This document shows, in pieces, positions 12,182 to 23,280 of a stretch of DNA of 64,000 nucleotides. A program made the translations under genes and the position numbers. The first letter of the stretch is position 1, and every line of letters starts with the position of its first letter. Below the pieces are notes generated by a model. It made no database searches. It saw nothing but the letters and a program-made list of their open reading frames with translations, and was not told the DNA's origin. Source of the stretch: Lunularia cruciata (lineage: Eukaryota > Streptophyta > Marchantiopsida > Lunulariales > Lunulariaceae); contig OX419761.1 in assembly GCA_948567375.1 (NCBI GenBank), positions 48,398,243 through 48,462,242 on the forward strand. The letters run 5' to 3'.

Positions 12182-12286
12182 TCAAAGCCAAAGCTCATGC
12201 TAGGCATTTGGAGTTTTCTCTCATTCCAGCTTCCCAATGTGAGCTTCCATTCTCCTATTTCTCTCCTTGATCTTGGTCTTTTACAT

Positions 12287-12298
12287 TGGTATCAGAGC
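12287..12298 (+). other. Primer binding site, tRNA-Met type
   Basis: TGGTATCAGAGC begins two bases after the 5' LTR. It is the standard plant retrotransposon site complementary to the 3' end of initiator tRNA-Met and fixes the LTR/internal boundary. Confidence 0.92.
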
Positions 12299-12299
12299 A

Positions 12300-13427
12300 A
12301 GAATAAGATGGATGGAATTCATAGACCACCAAATCCACTTCCGCCAAACCATTGGGATTTTCCTGTCCAAATATTACCCAAGCATCGTTTCACACAATTC
12401 ATCACCTCACACTTTGGGCAGGATTTTTTGCATATGATCACCTTGTCTAAGGAACCCTTGATACTTCCAATTGTAACTTATGGAGAATGGTGGACGTGTT
12501 GCATCTATGTGTTAATCAATTAGATAAATTGGGAATAATAGGATAGAGTAGTAGCTATGGTGGCAATACCAAAGTTATGCGATGCAACAACAAATTGAGC
12601 ACCTTATTTGATTGTTAGATGAACAAGACCAGCAACTACGAGAACATATAAAGAGAGTGTCAATTTGAGATGGAGAAGATTGCATTTGATTTCCACAACC
12701 CAAGGTGTTTGAAGGTAAGAATCTTTTGGGCATAGTGGAGAATTTTGTGTTTGACTACAAATATTAATTTGAAGGCACCAACCTTCAAGCTAAACGGAAA
12801 TAAATTCTTTTGACTTCTAGCTATTTGGATAGTGTGGCAAAAATTTGGTGGCAATTCCAAGTGGAGCGAGCTAAACGACAAATTGTTGCACCAATTTTGA
12901 CATGAGCAAAATTCAAGGATGCAATACTTGGTCGATTTTAAACTATAAATGCCATCCGAGTTGCATGAGATAAATTGGCAAAGTTGAAGCAGATTGGCTC
13001 AATAAGGAGCTACATTACATAATTTTAGAACATCATCATGCAAATTCCAAATATACAAGAAGGCGAAGTTCAAGATTGATTTGTGTGGGGATTCAAGTCA
13101 CAAACCAAATTAGAGGTGACCATGCGAGAACCACAAAATGTAGAAGAAGCCATGCAATTGGCTGAGCACTTTGATTTCTTGGTTGCAACAACTTGGTCTT
13201 GACTTCAGCCTACCCAAAGCTTACCAGTACACTACGCACAAGTGGAAGAACCAACACCAGTGGAGATTGATGTTATCCAATGGAGACCACTTGGTACAAT
13301 ACATAGAGAAAGATTACAACAAAATGGAGGTTGTTTTTATTGTCACCAAGTTGGATATCGCACTGCTGAATGTCTACTTAAGAATGGGCAACCTCGACAA
13401 GTTGCCTGGGTGGAGTTTCTGGAATAG
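12300..13427 (+). pseudogene. gag of chromovirus 1
   Basis: The coding signal switches between frames. An early stretch holds the aromatic-rich N-terminal gag region. Around 13080-13200 a typical gag end is visible (REPQNVEEAMQLAEHF). A zinc knuckle at 13332-13373 reads CFYCHQVGYRTAEC: the cysteines are spaced as in CX2CX4HX4C but the histidine position is arginine. Several in-frame stops are present, so the protein is not made. Confidence 0.75.
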
Positions 13428-14725
13428 AATGATCAAGGAAACAAGGAATCCCAATAGGAGATTTTGAGCCGCCTATTGGGAGCTTCATTAGTTCCAATGG
13501 GATTGAAGGCTTGACCTATGCAAGTTTGTTTCACTTGCAAGGTATCATATCTAATTGGGGTTATAGGATTTTGGTTGATTTTGGAAGTTCAAAGAATTGC
13601 ATGTCTATGCAAGTAGTGAAATAATTGGGTATTCCTATCAAGCCAATGATTGGAAGTAGATTGATGATGGTGGATAGTAGAAAGGGTTCTGCATTCTACA
13701 CCTCACATTCTATTACTTTTAAGATTGGGACGTAGTATTTGGAGTGTATAAGGTTTGTAGTGGCACCTCTACACTATGATGTCATTTTAGGACTGCCTTG
13801 GCTTGAATGTCATAAGGTTCAATTTGATTGGACCCGAAGACAACTTCAAGTATAACACCACGGTAGGAATTTCTAATTAGGTTGTCTGGCACCTCTGAGT
13901 AAGACACCTAAGAATAGTCAGTCCTAAGATGGGAAGTTTGTTGAGAAGGTAGCCATAGAGCATACCTTGAGGAGAGAGGAGTCCCAAGATGGGAAATTTG
14001 CTAAGAAGGCAACTATGGAGTAAGTTTTGAAGAGAAATGAGTCCTTAGATGGGAAGTTTGTTAGTGAAATAGCCATAGAGTAAGCTTTGGAGGAAGATAA
14101 GTCTATTTTTGTGGTGTGGATCAAGCCAATTGCACAAGGACAATCTAAGGAGAGCCAAAAGCCTCATCAAGCAATAGTTGATTAGATAGTTCCAAAGTTT
14201 GTGGATGTGTTTCCGGATGATCTATTGAAGGGATTACCTTCCTATCGTGGTATGCCCTTCAAGATTGAGTTATTGCCAAGGAGTACTCTAGTGAGTAGAC
14301 CAATCTATTGACTCTCACTAAAGGAGTTGTAGGAGTTGTGAACAACACTTACGGAGTTTTTGGAGAAGTATCTCATACAACATAGTACCTCTCCTTGGGG
14401 AGCACCAGTACTATTTGCTCCAAAGAAGGATGGAGGACTTTGTTTCTGTATTGATTATTGTGGGCTCAATAAGCAAACTGTGAAGAATGCATATCTCTTG
14501 CGTTGGATTGATGACTTGCTTGATCATTTGAGTAGAGCAAGTTGGACTTTGTAGTGGCTATTGGCAAATCCTCATTGGTAGGGAAGATGTGCAAAAGATG
14601 GCCTTTTGCACAAGGTATGGGCATTTTGAGTGGAGAGTTCTACCTTTCGGGTTCACTAATGCTCCAACAGTCTTCATGGATCAGATGCATTGGTGTCTTC
14701 AAGACCTATTCTTCAACCGTATGAT
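13428..14725 (+). pseudogene. Protease and truncated reverse transcriptase of chromovirus 1
   Basis: Protease is recognised near 13565-13800: ILVDFGSSKNC occupies the place of the usual DSG active-site loop (Ser replaced by Phe), and DVILGLPWL follows. RT begins near 14190 with FPDDL, then [29 protein letters not shown], and after a frame change YGHFEWRVLPFG and TNAP. Immediately afterwards, near 14705, the sequence jumps to the start of RNase H (VVDFGASNFAIGAY). The YxDD catalytic motif and thumb are therefore deleted, so RT is inactive. Confidence 0.8.
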
Positions 14726-16420
14726 CCTCAACTACCCTATGTGGTTGATTTTGGTGCTTCTAACTTTGCAATTGGAGCCTATTGCAACAAGAATTCCTAG
14801 ATGGACTACATCCCATTGTCTTTGTGTCTCACCAACTCAATACGGCTGAAAGAAACTACTCTGCTCAAGATCAAGAACAACTTGCAATGGTATATGCCAC
14901 CAAGGTATGGAGGTATTACCTCTTGGAAAAACAAGTGATCATGCAAACTAATCACAAACCATTGTTGTAGACCTTACACTTGGAACACATGAAGAGCCAC
15001 CATCATCAATGGGAGGAACAAATCCAATTGTTTGACATCAAACTTGAGTACAAACCAGGTTGGTTCCACATCATCCCTGATGCTTTATCATGACAACTTG
15101 ATTTGAAGTCTATTCCTCTCATCATAGTGGCAATTACAACGGTGTCAATTGACTCCAAGGTCCAAAACAAGTTTCAATGAGCTCTACAACAAGATCCCTT
15201 CTTCCAAATGATACATGGTCACCTTACAACATGCAATAAGAAGTACAACACCTTCTCCATCAAGGGAGGCCTTCTATTCCATGAGCACCGCATCTATGTT
15301 CTAGCCAAAGGTGATCTTTGACTTGTGTGCCTTCAAGAAGCCCATGATTTATCCATAGCGGGTCACATGGATGTGGACAAGACCTTGGTACCTCCCAATG
15401 CCAATGGTGGTGGTGCAACATGACACGAGATGTTTGAGAATTTGTCCAATCATGTGAGAGCTACCAATGCAACAAGGCCAGCAACCAAAAGCCGAGTGGA
15501 CTCCTTCAACCACTTGCCATTCCATCCACTTGATGGGAGCATGTGAGCTTGGATCTCATCACATCCTTACCCAAGACAAAGCAAGGACACACAACAATCA
15601 TGGTGTTTGTGGATAAGCTTAGTAAGCAAATCCACTTAGCTTCAACCTGTGATATCATGGATGCTCCAACCTTAGCGCAAATATACTTTGACAATATATT
15701 CAAGCATCATGGGTTCCCATGTGTACTCATCTCCAACCGTGATCCTTGATTTACCAAGAAGTTTTGGCAAGCACTTTCTAGATACATGGCACCAAGCTTG
15801 CTTTGTCCACGGCCTATCATCATCAAATTGATGCACAAACCAAACGTGCAAATTGTACATTGGAAGATATGTTGCATACCTTTGTCAATGTTCACCATAT
15901 CAATTGGGATGAATGTCTTGTAGTTGTAGAATTTATCTACAACAATTCCAAATAGATAAGCACCGGATTTTCTCTTTTCTTTCTCAATTTTGGCCAAGAT
16001 CCGCTTGTTCTAAATTCTCTTCTTGCTCCCCTTCCATCTCAGGTTCCTCATACTTTAACATTCTTGAACGCTATATCCCAATATCTCTAACAAGCCAAAT
16101 CTCACCTCCTTGTTGCTCAAAAATCATCAAAAACAATATACAAACCACCATAGTCATGATTTCACCTTTGAAGTCAATGATAAAGTCATGTTATCCTCTA
16201 GTAACCTCCCTCTCTTCCTTGATACCCAAGTTTGTAAACTTGCTCCTAATTGGATAGGACCCTTTGATGTCACCCAAATTGTCTCTCATGTTGCTTATCA
16301 ACTTGACTTGCCTTATCATATGCGTATCCATCGTGTCTTTCATGTTTCCAAGTTGAAACCCTTTGTTCCTAACCCGTTTTCCTTTTCCTTTCGAGTCCAA
16401 CCTCCCCCTCCTCTTGTCCT
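14726..16420 (+). pseudogene. RNase H and integrase of chromovirus 1
   Basis: RNase H shows the YSAQDQEQLAMVYA and HKPLL segments near 14860-14970. Integrase follows with an HX3-4H-like start (AGHMDVDKT near 15360) and a core SLDLITSLPKTKQGH from 15546. The second catalytic position reads SNRDP where the family has S-D-R-D, and the glutamate position in the AYH...QTxR block (near 15800-15850) is lysine. Both are single G-to-A changes. The C-terminal GPF module (NWIGPFDV, VFHVSKLKPF) at about 16240-16365 is well preserved. Confidence 0.82.
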
Positions 16421-16422
16421 AT

Positions 16423-16555
16423 CAATGATCATGAGGAGTATAAAGTTGATCGCATCCTTGCGGGTTGCCATATTCAACAAGGCCATCGACAACATATGGA
16501 GTATAAGGTCCTTTGGAAAGGGTATCCCCTTCATGATGCCACATGGGACCTCTTC
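16423..16555 (+). pseudogene. Chromodomain of chromovirus 1
   Basis: In the frame shifted relative to the integrase C-terminus, the sequence reads EEYKVDRIL, then EYKVLWKGYPLHDATW. This is the classic chromodomain (EYxVExIL ... YLVKWKGYP...ATWEP). In chromoviruses the domain directs integration toward particular chromatin, typically through methylated histone H3. A frameshift separates it from integrase here. Confidence 0.85.
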
Positions 16556-16641
16556 CTCACCTCCAAAATGCACAGACGGCCATCCATGAGTTCAAAGCTT
16601 CATTGGCAATGAGGACGTCACCAACTAGCGGTGGGGGAATA

Positions 16642-17054
16642 TGTTATAATATGGAGTTTAGCAACAAATTTAGTAGAGGTAATGAAGTAGCAAATAAGAC
16701 AAATTAGCCTAGAATATTCCAAAAGTATCTAGGAAGCTTCTCAGCTAGCTTAGCTTGCACTTCAAGTAAGTAGCTTCTAGAATGAAGCTTCTAGAAGCTT
16801 CCAGCTAGCTTAGCTTGCACGCCAAGTAGTGGCTTCTAGAAGGAAGCTTCTTGAGAAGCTTCTTGGTTAAATTGGCTTGCACTCTAAGAAAGTGGCTCAA
16901 GGAAGCTTCTTGAGAAGCTTCTCAAGGGCTTTGTCTGCTACCTATAAATACCAAAGCCAAAGCTCATGATAGGCATTCAAAGTTTTCCCTCATTCTAGCG
17001 TCCCAATGTGAGCTTCCATTCTCTTATTTCTCTCCTTGGTCTTGGTCTTTTACA
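16642..17054 (+). repeat. 3' LTR of chromovirus 1 (413 bp)
   Basis: It starts TGTTATAATATGGAG after a purine-rich GGTGGGGGAATA tract and ends TCTTTTACA, followed by the target duplication GGCCT. It is 62 bp longer than the 5' LTR because a block containing the AGCTTGCAC...CAAGTA and TTCTAGAA motifs is present one extra time. TATAAATA is at 16943-16950. Confidence 0.93.
16775..16801 (+). promoter_or_regulatory. Heat-shock-element-like array in the 3' LTR
   Basis: TTC-ta-GAA at 16775-16782 is followed by GAA-gc-TTC-ta-GAA-gc-TTC at 16784-16801: four perfect alternating modules preceded by two more. Further GAAGCTTC units lie between here and the TATA box at 16943. It is the strongest such array in the window and resembles the heat-responsive LTR of Arabidopsis ONSEN in design, though not in element class. 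Confidence 0.6.
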
Positions 17055-18780
17055 GGCCTCAATACCTAAATGACCACAATGAAAAAGATGGATACTTCAA
17101 CACAGGCCCTACAAGTTCCTCTTCACCGGGTCCAGATCAAGTTTCCTTTCCTTGTGGGACTCATACTCTAGGCAGGTGATCTAGAATTGTTGTTGGCACC
17201 ACCAAAGTGTTCTCCACTATAAGCATTTCTTGGGAGCTTGATGCTTCTCCCTTCTCTTCATCCTTTGTTCAACCACCATTGCTTCAAATGCTACCATGAT
17301 CTTGGTAACAATGGTTGGAACCGCAAACAAGCTATCCAAATCTAGGAACCCTCTCCTTCTTGTCATTTACCCTTTTCAACACTCCAAAATTGTCTCCACT
17401 CACTTGACTTACCTCCACCCAATTGATATTGTTTGGTCATCCTTGGTTACTAGTTCATGGGATAGAGTTGCCACCCCTTGTTCTTCTCGTCGCATGACAA
17501 TCATGAACCGCACTATCTCCACTTCCAATTATTGTGTGAGAGGAGTGATCTTTTGGAATTGTGATATCAAGACATCTTCCTCTTCATCCACCTAAGTTGT
17601 AGCTATCTCTAGAGTGCATTCATTTGGCATGTCCAATTCCACTACTATTGCAAGAGTGGATTGTGGTTCTGTGCTTGGCTTTGCATTGCCTTCTTCACAA
17701 TCAAAAGACAATTCAATCCTAGAGAAGGACATTGCCTACCTTGGTGGTGATTGCACCACCGCATGAGATGGTTCCTCCTCTTAATTCTTGAGTATTGGAA
17801 CCACATTGAGAGTGCACTCCAAATTGTGATCTTCTTCCACTTCATTTCTCAATCTTAATTCTAACTCAAAAGGAGAACCGCTATCTTTTGAAGATTCTAC
17901 CACCTAGGGATTAGGTTTGTGCTGCTTATTGGTTTGTACATGTCCTATGATCTATTTCCTTTTGCTCATGTTTGCTCCAATAATCTTGGCAAGATTGACC
18001 CATTTCTCTATTTGGCGGTACTTGATCAATGCCTCCTTGTATTTTTTGGTTTCCATCTCATACTTGGGTTGAAGTTGATGATACCCCAATGAATATTAAC
18101 GCATGGGGAATAGCTTCCTCTTTTCCTCTTGTAGAAATCAAATCTTGATATAAAATGCACAAAAAAGGAGAGAAAAGTGTTTCCACCACTCATCTACAAT
18201 TGCTCTGTCAATTCACAAGTTTGGTAGTAAAACATCTTTGCTCAAACCACCAATTTTCCTTTGTGCAACAATTTGAAGAAAATGGCTTGCCTATTTTTTA
18301 CATAAGTAGTTTGACTCAACTTAAAGATCTTCATAAGCAAGGCAAGCATGATGTATTGGATGGGATCATCATACCCATTCACCTTCCAACCATTCTTGGT
18401 TTTCTTTGTTTTGAAAAAAGCCACAAATTTCCTTGCCATCTCTTCTATTATTTGAGTCTATTCCTAATCTAGGTACATTGCTTTGGGCATTGAAGTGGAC
18501 CCAAGAACCTTATGCCATTGTTCTTTAGTCTTGGTAAACACATTACCTTGTGGGTTAATGAAGTTTAGGTTCTTCTTCTCTTTGGTTTATAGTATAATCA
18601 AGAGATAAGAGAAATCCTATATCCACAACAAGAATTGCAAGCACTTCATGTTGACATACTCTAAGTAGTAGTAATGTGCTTGTTTCTCCACTCCTAAAGA
18701 GCATAAAGAGATCTTGGTTGGCTTCTTCTTTGTTGGTGACATTTATGTTGTATAGCATTACCAATTTGAATTGTGCCACA
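17055..18780 (-). pseudogene. R1 repeat, copy 1, N-terminal part (right of the chromovirus)
   Basis: On the minus strand, 18242-18439 encodes MARKFVAFFKTKKTKNGW and KIFKLSQTTYVKNRQAIFF. These align with MAKIKATFSGKRSKNKEW and KLFTPKQTTYLTNKHGIFF of the repeat near 34.9-35.2 kb, with the same spacing order; a following RGKEE is also shared. The homology shows a protein-coding repeat family. The rest is degraded, with numerous stops. It is interrupted on its left by chromovirus 1. Function unknown. Confidence 0.6.
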
Positions 18781-18955
18781 AATTCTTGTTTACATGTTGG
18801 GTCCTGATCACACTCTCATCCAATCTCTTGTGTTGAATTGAATATATGACGTCATCACCAAGAAGGTCTATTCTATTAAGCTTCCACAATTCTATTGATA
18901 CTAAATTCTTGGAGTCTATACAATCTTGATTTGACTAAACCTTACCCCTTCCCAA

Positions 18956-19023
18956 GGTGAAGTACTTTTATCTATTGGCAACTTGTTTTGGTGAAGTACT
19001 TTTATCTATTGGCAACTTGTTTT
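18956..19023. repeat. 34-bp perfect tandem duplication
   Basis: GGTGAAGTACTTTTATCTAT followed by TGGCAACTTGTTTT occurs twice head to tail (18956-18989, 18990-19023) without mismatch. It is non-coding and probably a replication-slippage product. Confidence 0.9.
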
Positions 19024-19763
19024 GGGATTTTGGCAGGCATTAGTGGTGAAACCTCATTGTTCCCACATGTGTGAAGCATCACAAGGAGTGAAGGTTGTGG
19101 AAATCAGTTCTTTGTCTTGCATGGCAATTTTTGGCTTGTGTGAATGTTGACATGGATAACCAACTAATTGATGTTGACATAACAACTCTTGATTGTGTTT
19201 GTGTTTGTTGGAGTAGTCTCACTCTGATGGAGTCTCACAAATCTGCCCACTTCTTGTATACATTTTGGTAGGCATTTTTGTAGTAGTTGGGGTCCCAACA
19301 ATAAACCCTATCTAATCCTATCTAATCCTATCTACTACTAGCATTCAAACTTAAAGCTTTTAACAAAATTCTAAAGAAAGGAAAAGAAATGTGCATAAGA
19401 TACACAAGGTGGGCTACCATACTATACACAAATATCAGATTACTTAGAACAACCCAAGCATTTCAATCAAATTCATGGGAGTGGCAAAAATCCTATGCAA
19501 AAAAAATACAACTTTTAGTTATATGGTCCTTGAGCTTGTTTGACATGGGAAAGGTTTTTCAAATTTGTTGAATGGAGGAATATTGTACAAAAAGTGAGCA
19601 CGGTACATGAAATCCTACAAGAAAGCATGAGATTGGAAGAACAAGAGTATACATGAATGCCTCATTGACAAAGAATACAAACAAGAATGGAGAAAAATGT
19701 AGGATAAACTAAATCATATATGTCTTCACTTTTACTAAATGGATTCAATGTTTGGTGGTCATG
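19024..19763. other. Unassigned sequence between R1 and chromovirus 2
   Basis: No gene is recognisable. A short CTATCTAATC repeat lies near 19310-19335. A 60-codon plus-strand frame at 19389 starts with ATG but has no family resemblance. Confidence 0.4.
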
Positions 19764-20373
19764 TGTAATACCAATAGCTAGATAGATGATCTAGAGATGA
19801 AATTTGGTTTGGTAGCATCTATAAGGATGTTATACATGAGGGACTAAGTAGATAAGCTAGAGGTATCACCGAAAGAGTACTTCTACTAATAGGGCAAAAG
19901 CCAAAATAGGCCTGAAAACTTTAGAGGCAATTTTGGAGGCCCAAACAGATAAATTAGGCCTCAAAATGTGTAGATTCCCTCTCCCCCCAATCAAAATAGA
20001 GAAAAGGTTGGCCTTCCCTACCCCTAGGTTTGTCTCACCGAGAGCTTTCCAATGGTACCTCACCCACATGATTCTAAGATTCCTATAGGAAGATTCCCTA
20101 TAAGATTCCCTCCAATCAAAGCCTATTTGACCAACCAGATGGGACTAGGACCAACATGTCACCCATCCAAGCAAATAATCTAAGGGTGGAGCTTGCAGAC
20201 AGGTCACTTATCCATGTACCTAATCCTATGTTGGAGCTTCCTTGGAGGAGATCCTTCTTGGCTATATAATAAAGAGAAGATGCTCCTTTGGGGCATCGGA
20301 GGATTGAGTGTGAAATCTGTGTTTTCCTTCTTGTATCTATCTTGAAGAGTTCTCTTGTCCTTGGAGTATTACA
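19764..20373 (+). repeat. 5' LTR of chromovirus 2 (610 bp)
   Basis: It runs from TGTAATACCAATAGC to CTTGGAGTATTACA. TATATAATA at 20263 is a likely core promoter, and the identical motif sits at the matching place in the 3' LTR. Homology with 26190-26795 and, inverted, with 27396-28133 defines it. Confidence 0.9.
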
Positions 20374-20390
20374 ATATTATTAGAGCAAGT
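20374..20390 (+). other. Degenerate tRNA-Met primer binding site of chromovirus 2
   Basis: ATATTATTAGAGCAAG follows the 5' LTR directly and differs from the standard TTGGTATCAGAGC by a few changes (notably G-to-A and C-to-T). Its position supports the LTR end. Confidence 0.6.
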
Positions 20391-20959
20391 GTTTTAATCC
20401 AAGAAAGTGGATCACTCTTCTTGGAAGAGCACAAGCTATTGAAAGTAAGTAATTTAAGGTGGAGAATATAGTGCAATTTCTAGGCTTGGGAAGGGCTTTA
20501 AAGAGCAAATGGGATAGATGCATCGAAAGGACAATTTCTTACACCTAGCTTCCCATTTCTTGAATCCATTCCACCTCAAGTTATGTACATGCAACATGAG
20601 CAAATGAGAGTATCGCTAATTTATCACTTTGGAGAAGAATTCATGGATAGAGTGATGAATTCACCAAACTCAATGGTTCTACTTGTGGTGGTATATGACA
20701 AAGTGTGGGATTTGAAAATCTGCATTTTATTATGATGTTATGGATCTGAATGTACCAAATCCACACCCTTTCAACACGCAAGTAGAAATCCGTTATATAG
20801 TTAGACCAAAAGTGATGTTTAGAGAGTTTGTAGTCCGTAATTTTGGTGGGGAATATTATCAATGAGTGATGGACTCTGAGTCCCAATCGTAGTACCCATA
20901 GTTTGTGCACCCTCATGGGTGATCATTCTAACTCTCTATTGAAGTAGGAAGTAGCAGTG

Positions 20960-22170
20960 AATATTGATCGTGTGTAGGAATCATGGATCCGCAATTATAG
21001 GAGTTGATACAAGGAATGTAGGGGATGTTGAATGAGTTTAAAGAAATCAAGATGACCATGGAGGAATTGAAAAATCAAGTACGTGTTGTCAAGAAGGATC
21101 AAGTAATGCAAGAAGGAGAGCCATCTCAACAACCAACCTCGGCAATCAAAGTACATGGAGAGTTATGCATACCAATGACATCAACTCCAATCAACAACCA
21201 AGCCACATTGTTACTACAAATGAAGAAGATATGCAACATTGAGCCTTACAAGGGATAACGTTCCATGGCAGTAGTGGAAAATTGCACTTCAAGAATGAAT
21301 TGATACCTTTGATTGCTCACAACAAAGATCATTGATCATTCTGCATGTGTATTTGCGTGTGGGTACTTGACCAATAAGGCCCTCACATGGTATGATGCTT
21401 CGGAATGATCATTGCTGGTAGACGGAAGAAAGGTCACTTGGACAGCCATGCAAGAAGGGTTGCTCAAGAATTTCTAATTTGTGGAGTCCATGCAAATGGG
21501 CCAAACCAGACTCTAGGGGTTGAAGCAAAAGAATAACATACAAGAGTACATGGAGGCATTTTTAGATCTACAAGTTGCAATAACCGATATGAGTCCAGCC
21601 AAAGCTCTTGACAATTTCAAGAGAGGATTAAAAGAGCAGATTTTCCAAGAGGTAATGGTGAAAAATCCTTGTACTATTTTTGAAGCCATTGCCTGCACCC
21701 AAAGAATAGCAGGAGCGCTTGGAGGAGGTGAAGCAATAACACCAATACAAAACTATTGGGCCAAGACACACCATTTTGGTGGATCAGTACCTATAGAACT
21801 CGGCAACATTTGGTCCCAAGATAGAGGAGCAAGACCTCTCCAAGGAAAATGGAGACGGGTCAAAGAAAGAAGAGAAGGAGTCCCATAGGGAGAAGGGGCT
21901 CAAGTAGAACAACAATGATGTTACAATTGTGGTAGAATTGGGCACATAACCATCAATTGTTGTGCTCGTCATCTTAGAGGTCCTTGGCCTCCATACAAGT
22001 GACCTATGAACCACATGGAGAGACAGATTGAAGAAGAAGATATGGAAACCGCATCAGAAAACAAAGATTGCCAATAAAGGTACCTCACGGCCTTACTAGC
22101 TTGGTGAAGAAGAGTAAAAGCTGGGGGAGGAAGAGGACAAGTGTGCAAAGAAGGAAGAAGATAAATGCAC
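20960..22170 (+). pseudogene. gag of chromovirus 2, zinc knuckle intact
   Basis: Recognisable parts are an N-terminal charged helix (21025-21255), a central region with KALTWYD, and 21520-21888 containing EYMEAFLDLQVAI, the region preceding the knuckle in plant gag. The knuckle CYNCGRIGHITINC at 21919-21960 fits CX2CX4HX4C exactly. In-frame stops (for example after 21255 and at 21886-21888) break the protein. Confidence 0.8.
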
Positions 22171-22653
22171 AATTAATTTTTGTAAATGGAGACAAGAAGG
22201 CAACCTAGTGAGAGTGTTGATAGACCTTAGGCCAACAGAGAATTTCTTGTCTTGCTCTATTGCAATAAGGTTGGGGATGAAGTTAGAGAAGGATGAGAAG
22301 GACAAAGTAGAGTTACCTAATGGTCAGACAAAGAGGATTGAGTCATCACCTAGAAAGGTAATACTTTCTATAGGAAGGTATTGAGAAGCAATCAAGTGGC
22401 AAGTGATACAATTAGCTTGTTATGATGCAATCTTAGGTATATCATGGATAGAGCACTACAACCCCACGGTAGATTGGAGAAAGAAAGTAGTGAAAACTAG
22501 TCAATGGAAGATCTTTGGGATTAAAGGAAGGTCACAAACGCAAGAGTTGCCTCTATATGTCATAAAGACCACATCTATTGGTAAGATAGATAGATGTTTC
22601 ATGGGTCTAGAGAAGTCTAGAATGCCCAACACAATGGACAAATTCTTGAGAAT
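22171..22653 (+). pseudogene. Protease of chromovirus 2
   Basis: RVLIDLRPTENFLS marks the active-site region; the usual D-S-G triplet reads D-L-R, so the enzyme would be inactive. Further on, YDAILGISWIEHYNPTVDW (from about 22424) is a well-kept family signature. A stop lies between the two segments. Confidence 0.75.
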
Positions 22654-23280
22654 TTGAAAAATGTGGTCAATGAGTTCCAAGATCTCTTTTTGGATGAATT
22701 ACTTACAAGTTTACCACCAAAAAGGAGAGTAGATCATAAAATTGAGATACATCTTGGGAAGACATCTCCTTGTAAGACCCCATATCAACTATCACCTCAA
22801 GAGTTGGAGGAGTGTAAGGCTCAAATTGATGATATGTTGCAAAAGGAGTTTATCCAACCCAACGTATCACCATATGGGGCTCTTGTATTGTTTGTGAAGA
22901 AGAAGGATGGAACAATGCATATGTGCATTCACTATCAAGGGTTGAATCAACAAACAGTGAAGAACAAATATCCATTACCTCTCATGGATGACTTGTTTAA
23001 TCAACTCAATGGTGCAAGGCACTTCACCAAACTGGATTTGCAGAGCAATTATAACCAAATATGGATTGCAAAAGAAGACATATACAAAATAACATTTCAA
23101 ACAAGTTATGGTCACTTTGAGTACTTGATGATGCCATTTGGCATCACCAATGCTCTAGCCACTTTCATGAGTTTGATGAATGACATATTTCATCCGTTCT
23201 TGGATAAATCTATTATCATTTTTCTTGATGATATCTTAGTCTATAGTAGGATGCTAATAGAGCACAAGCAACATCTGTGA
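22654..23280 (+). pseudogene. Reverse transcriptase of chromovirus 2
   Basis: This 208-codon frame is the best-preserved polymerase in the window. It holds [30 protein letters not shown], the first catalytic Asp in [12 protein letters not shown] (family: LDLxSGYHQI), [12 protein letters not shown], and the catalytic FLDDILVYS box. It begins at TTG directly after a stop in the upstream frame, so it lacks its own start and would need the polyprotein. A stop at the end cuts it from the thumb and connection domains. Confidence 0.85.

Larger units (their letters stand above)
11935..12285 (+). repeat. 5' LTR of chromovirus 1 (351 bp)
   Basis: It begins TGTAACAATATGGAG and ends TCTTTTACA directly before the primer binding site. 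It pairs with 16642-17054. Its U3 region carries several GAAnnTTC modules followed by TATAAATA at 12174-12181, so transcription should start about 30 bp downstream of that box. The 3' LTR has an extra internal copy of one module block, which explains the length difference. Confidence 0.93.
11935..17054 (+). mobile_element. Ty3-type chromovirus, full length with both LTRs, defective
   Basis: The element is bounded by TG...CA LTRs, starts TGTAACAATATGG (5') or TGTTATAATATGG (3'), and both LTRs end TTTTACA. A 5-bp target duplication GGCCT flanks it (11930-11934 and 17055-17059). A tRNA-Met primer site follows the 5' LTR, and a purine-rich tract (16630-16641) precedes the 3' LTR. Internal coding order is gag, protease, reverse transcriptase, RNase H, integrase and chromodomain, which is chromovirus order. 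Every domain has stops or frame breaks. The RT lost its catalytic half and two integrase catalytic acids are substituted. It inserted into copy 1 of R1. LTR divergence is clearly visible by eye, so it is not recent. Confidence 0.93.
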
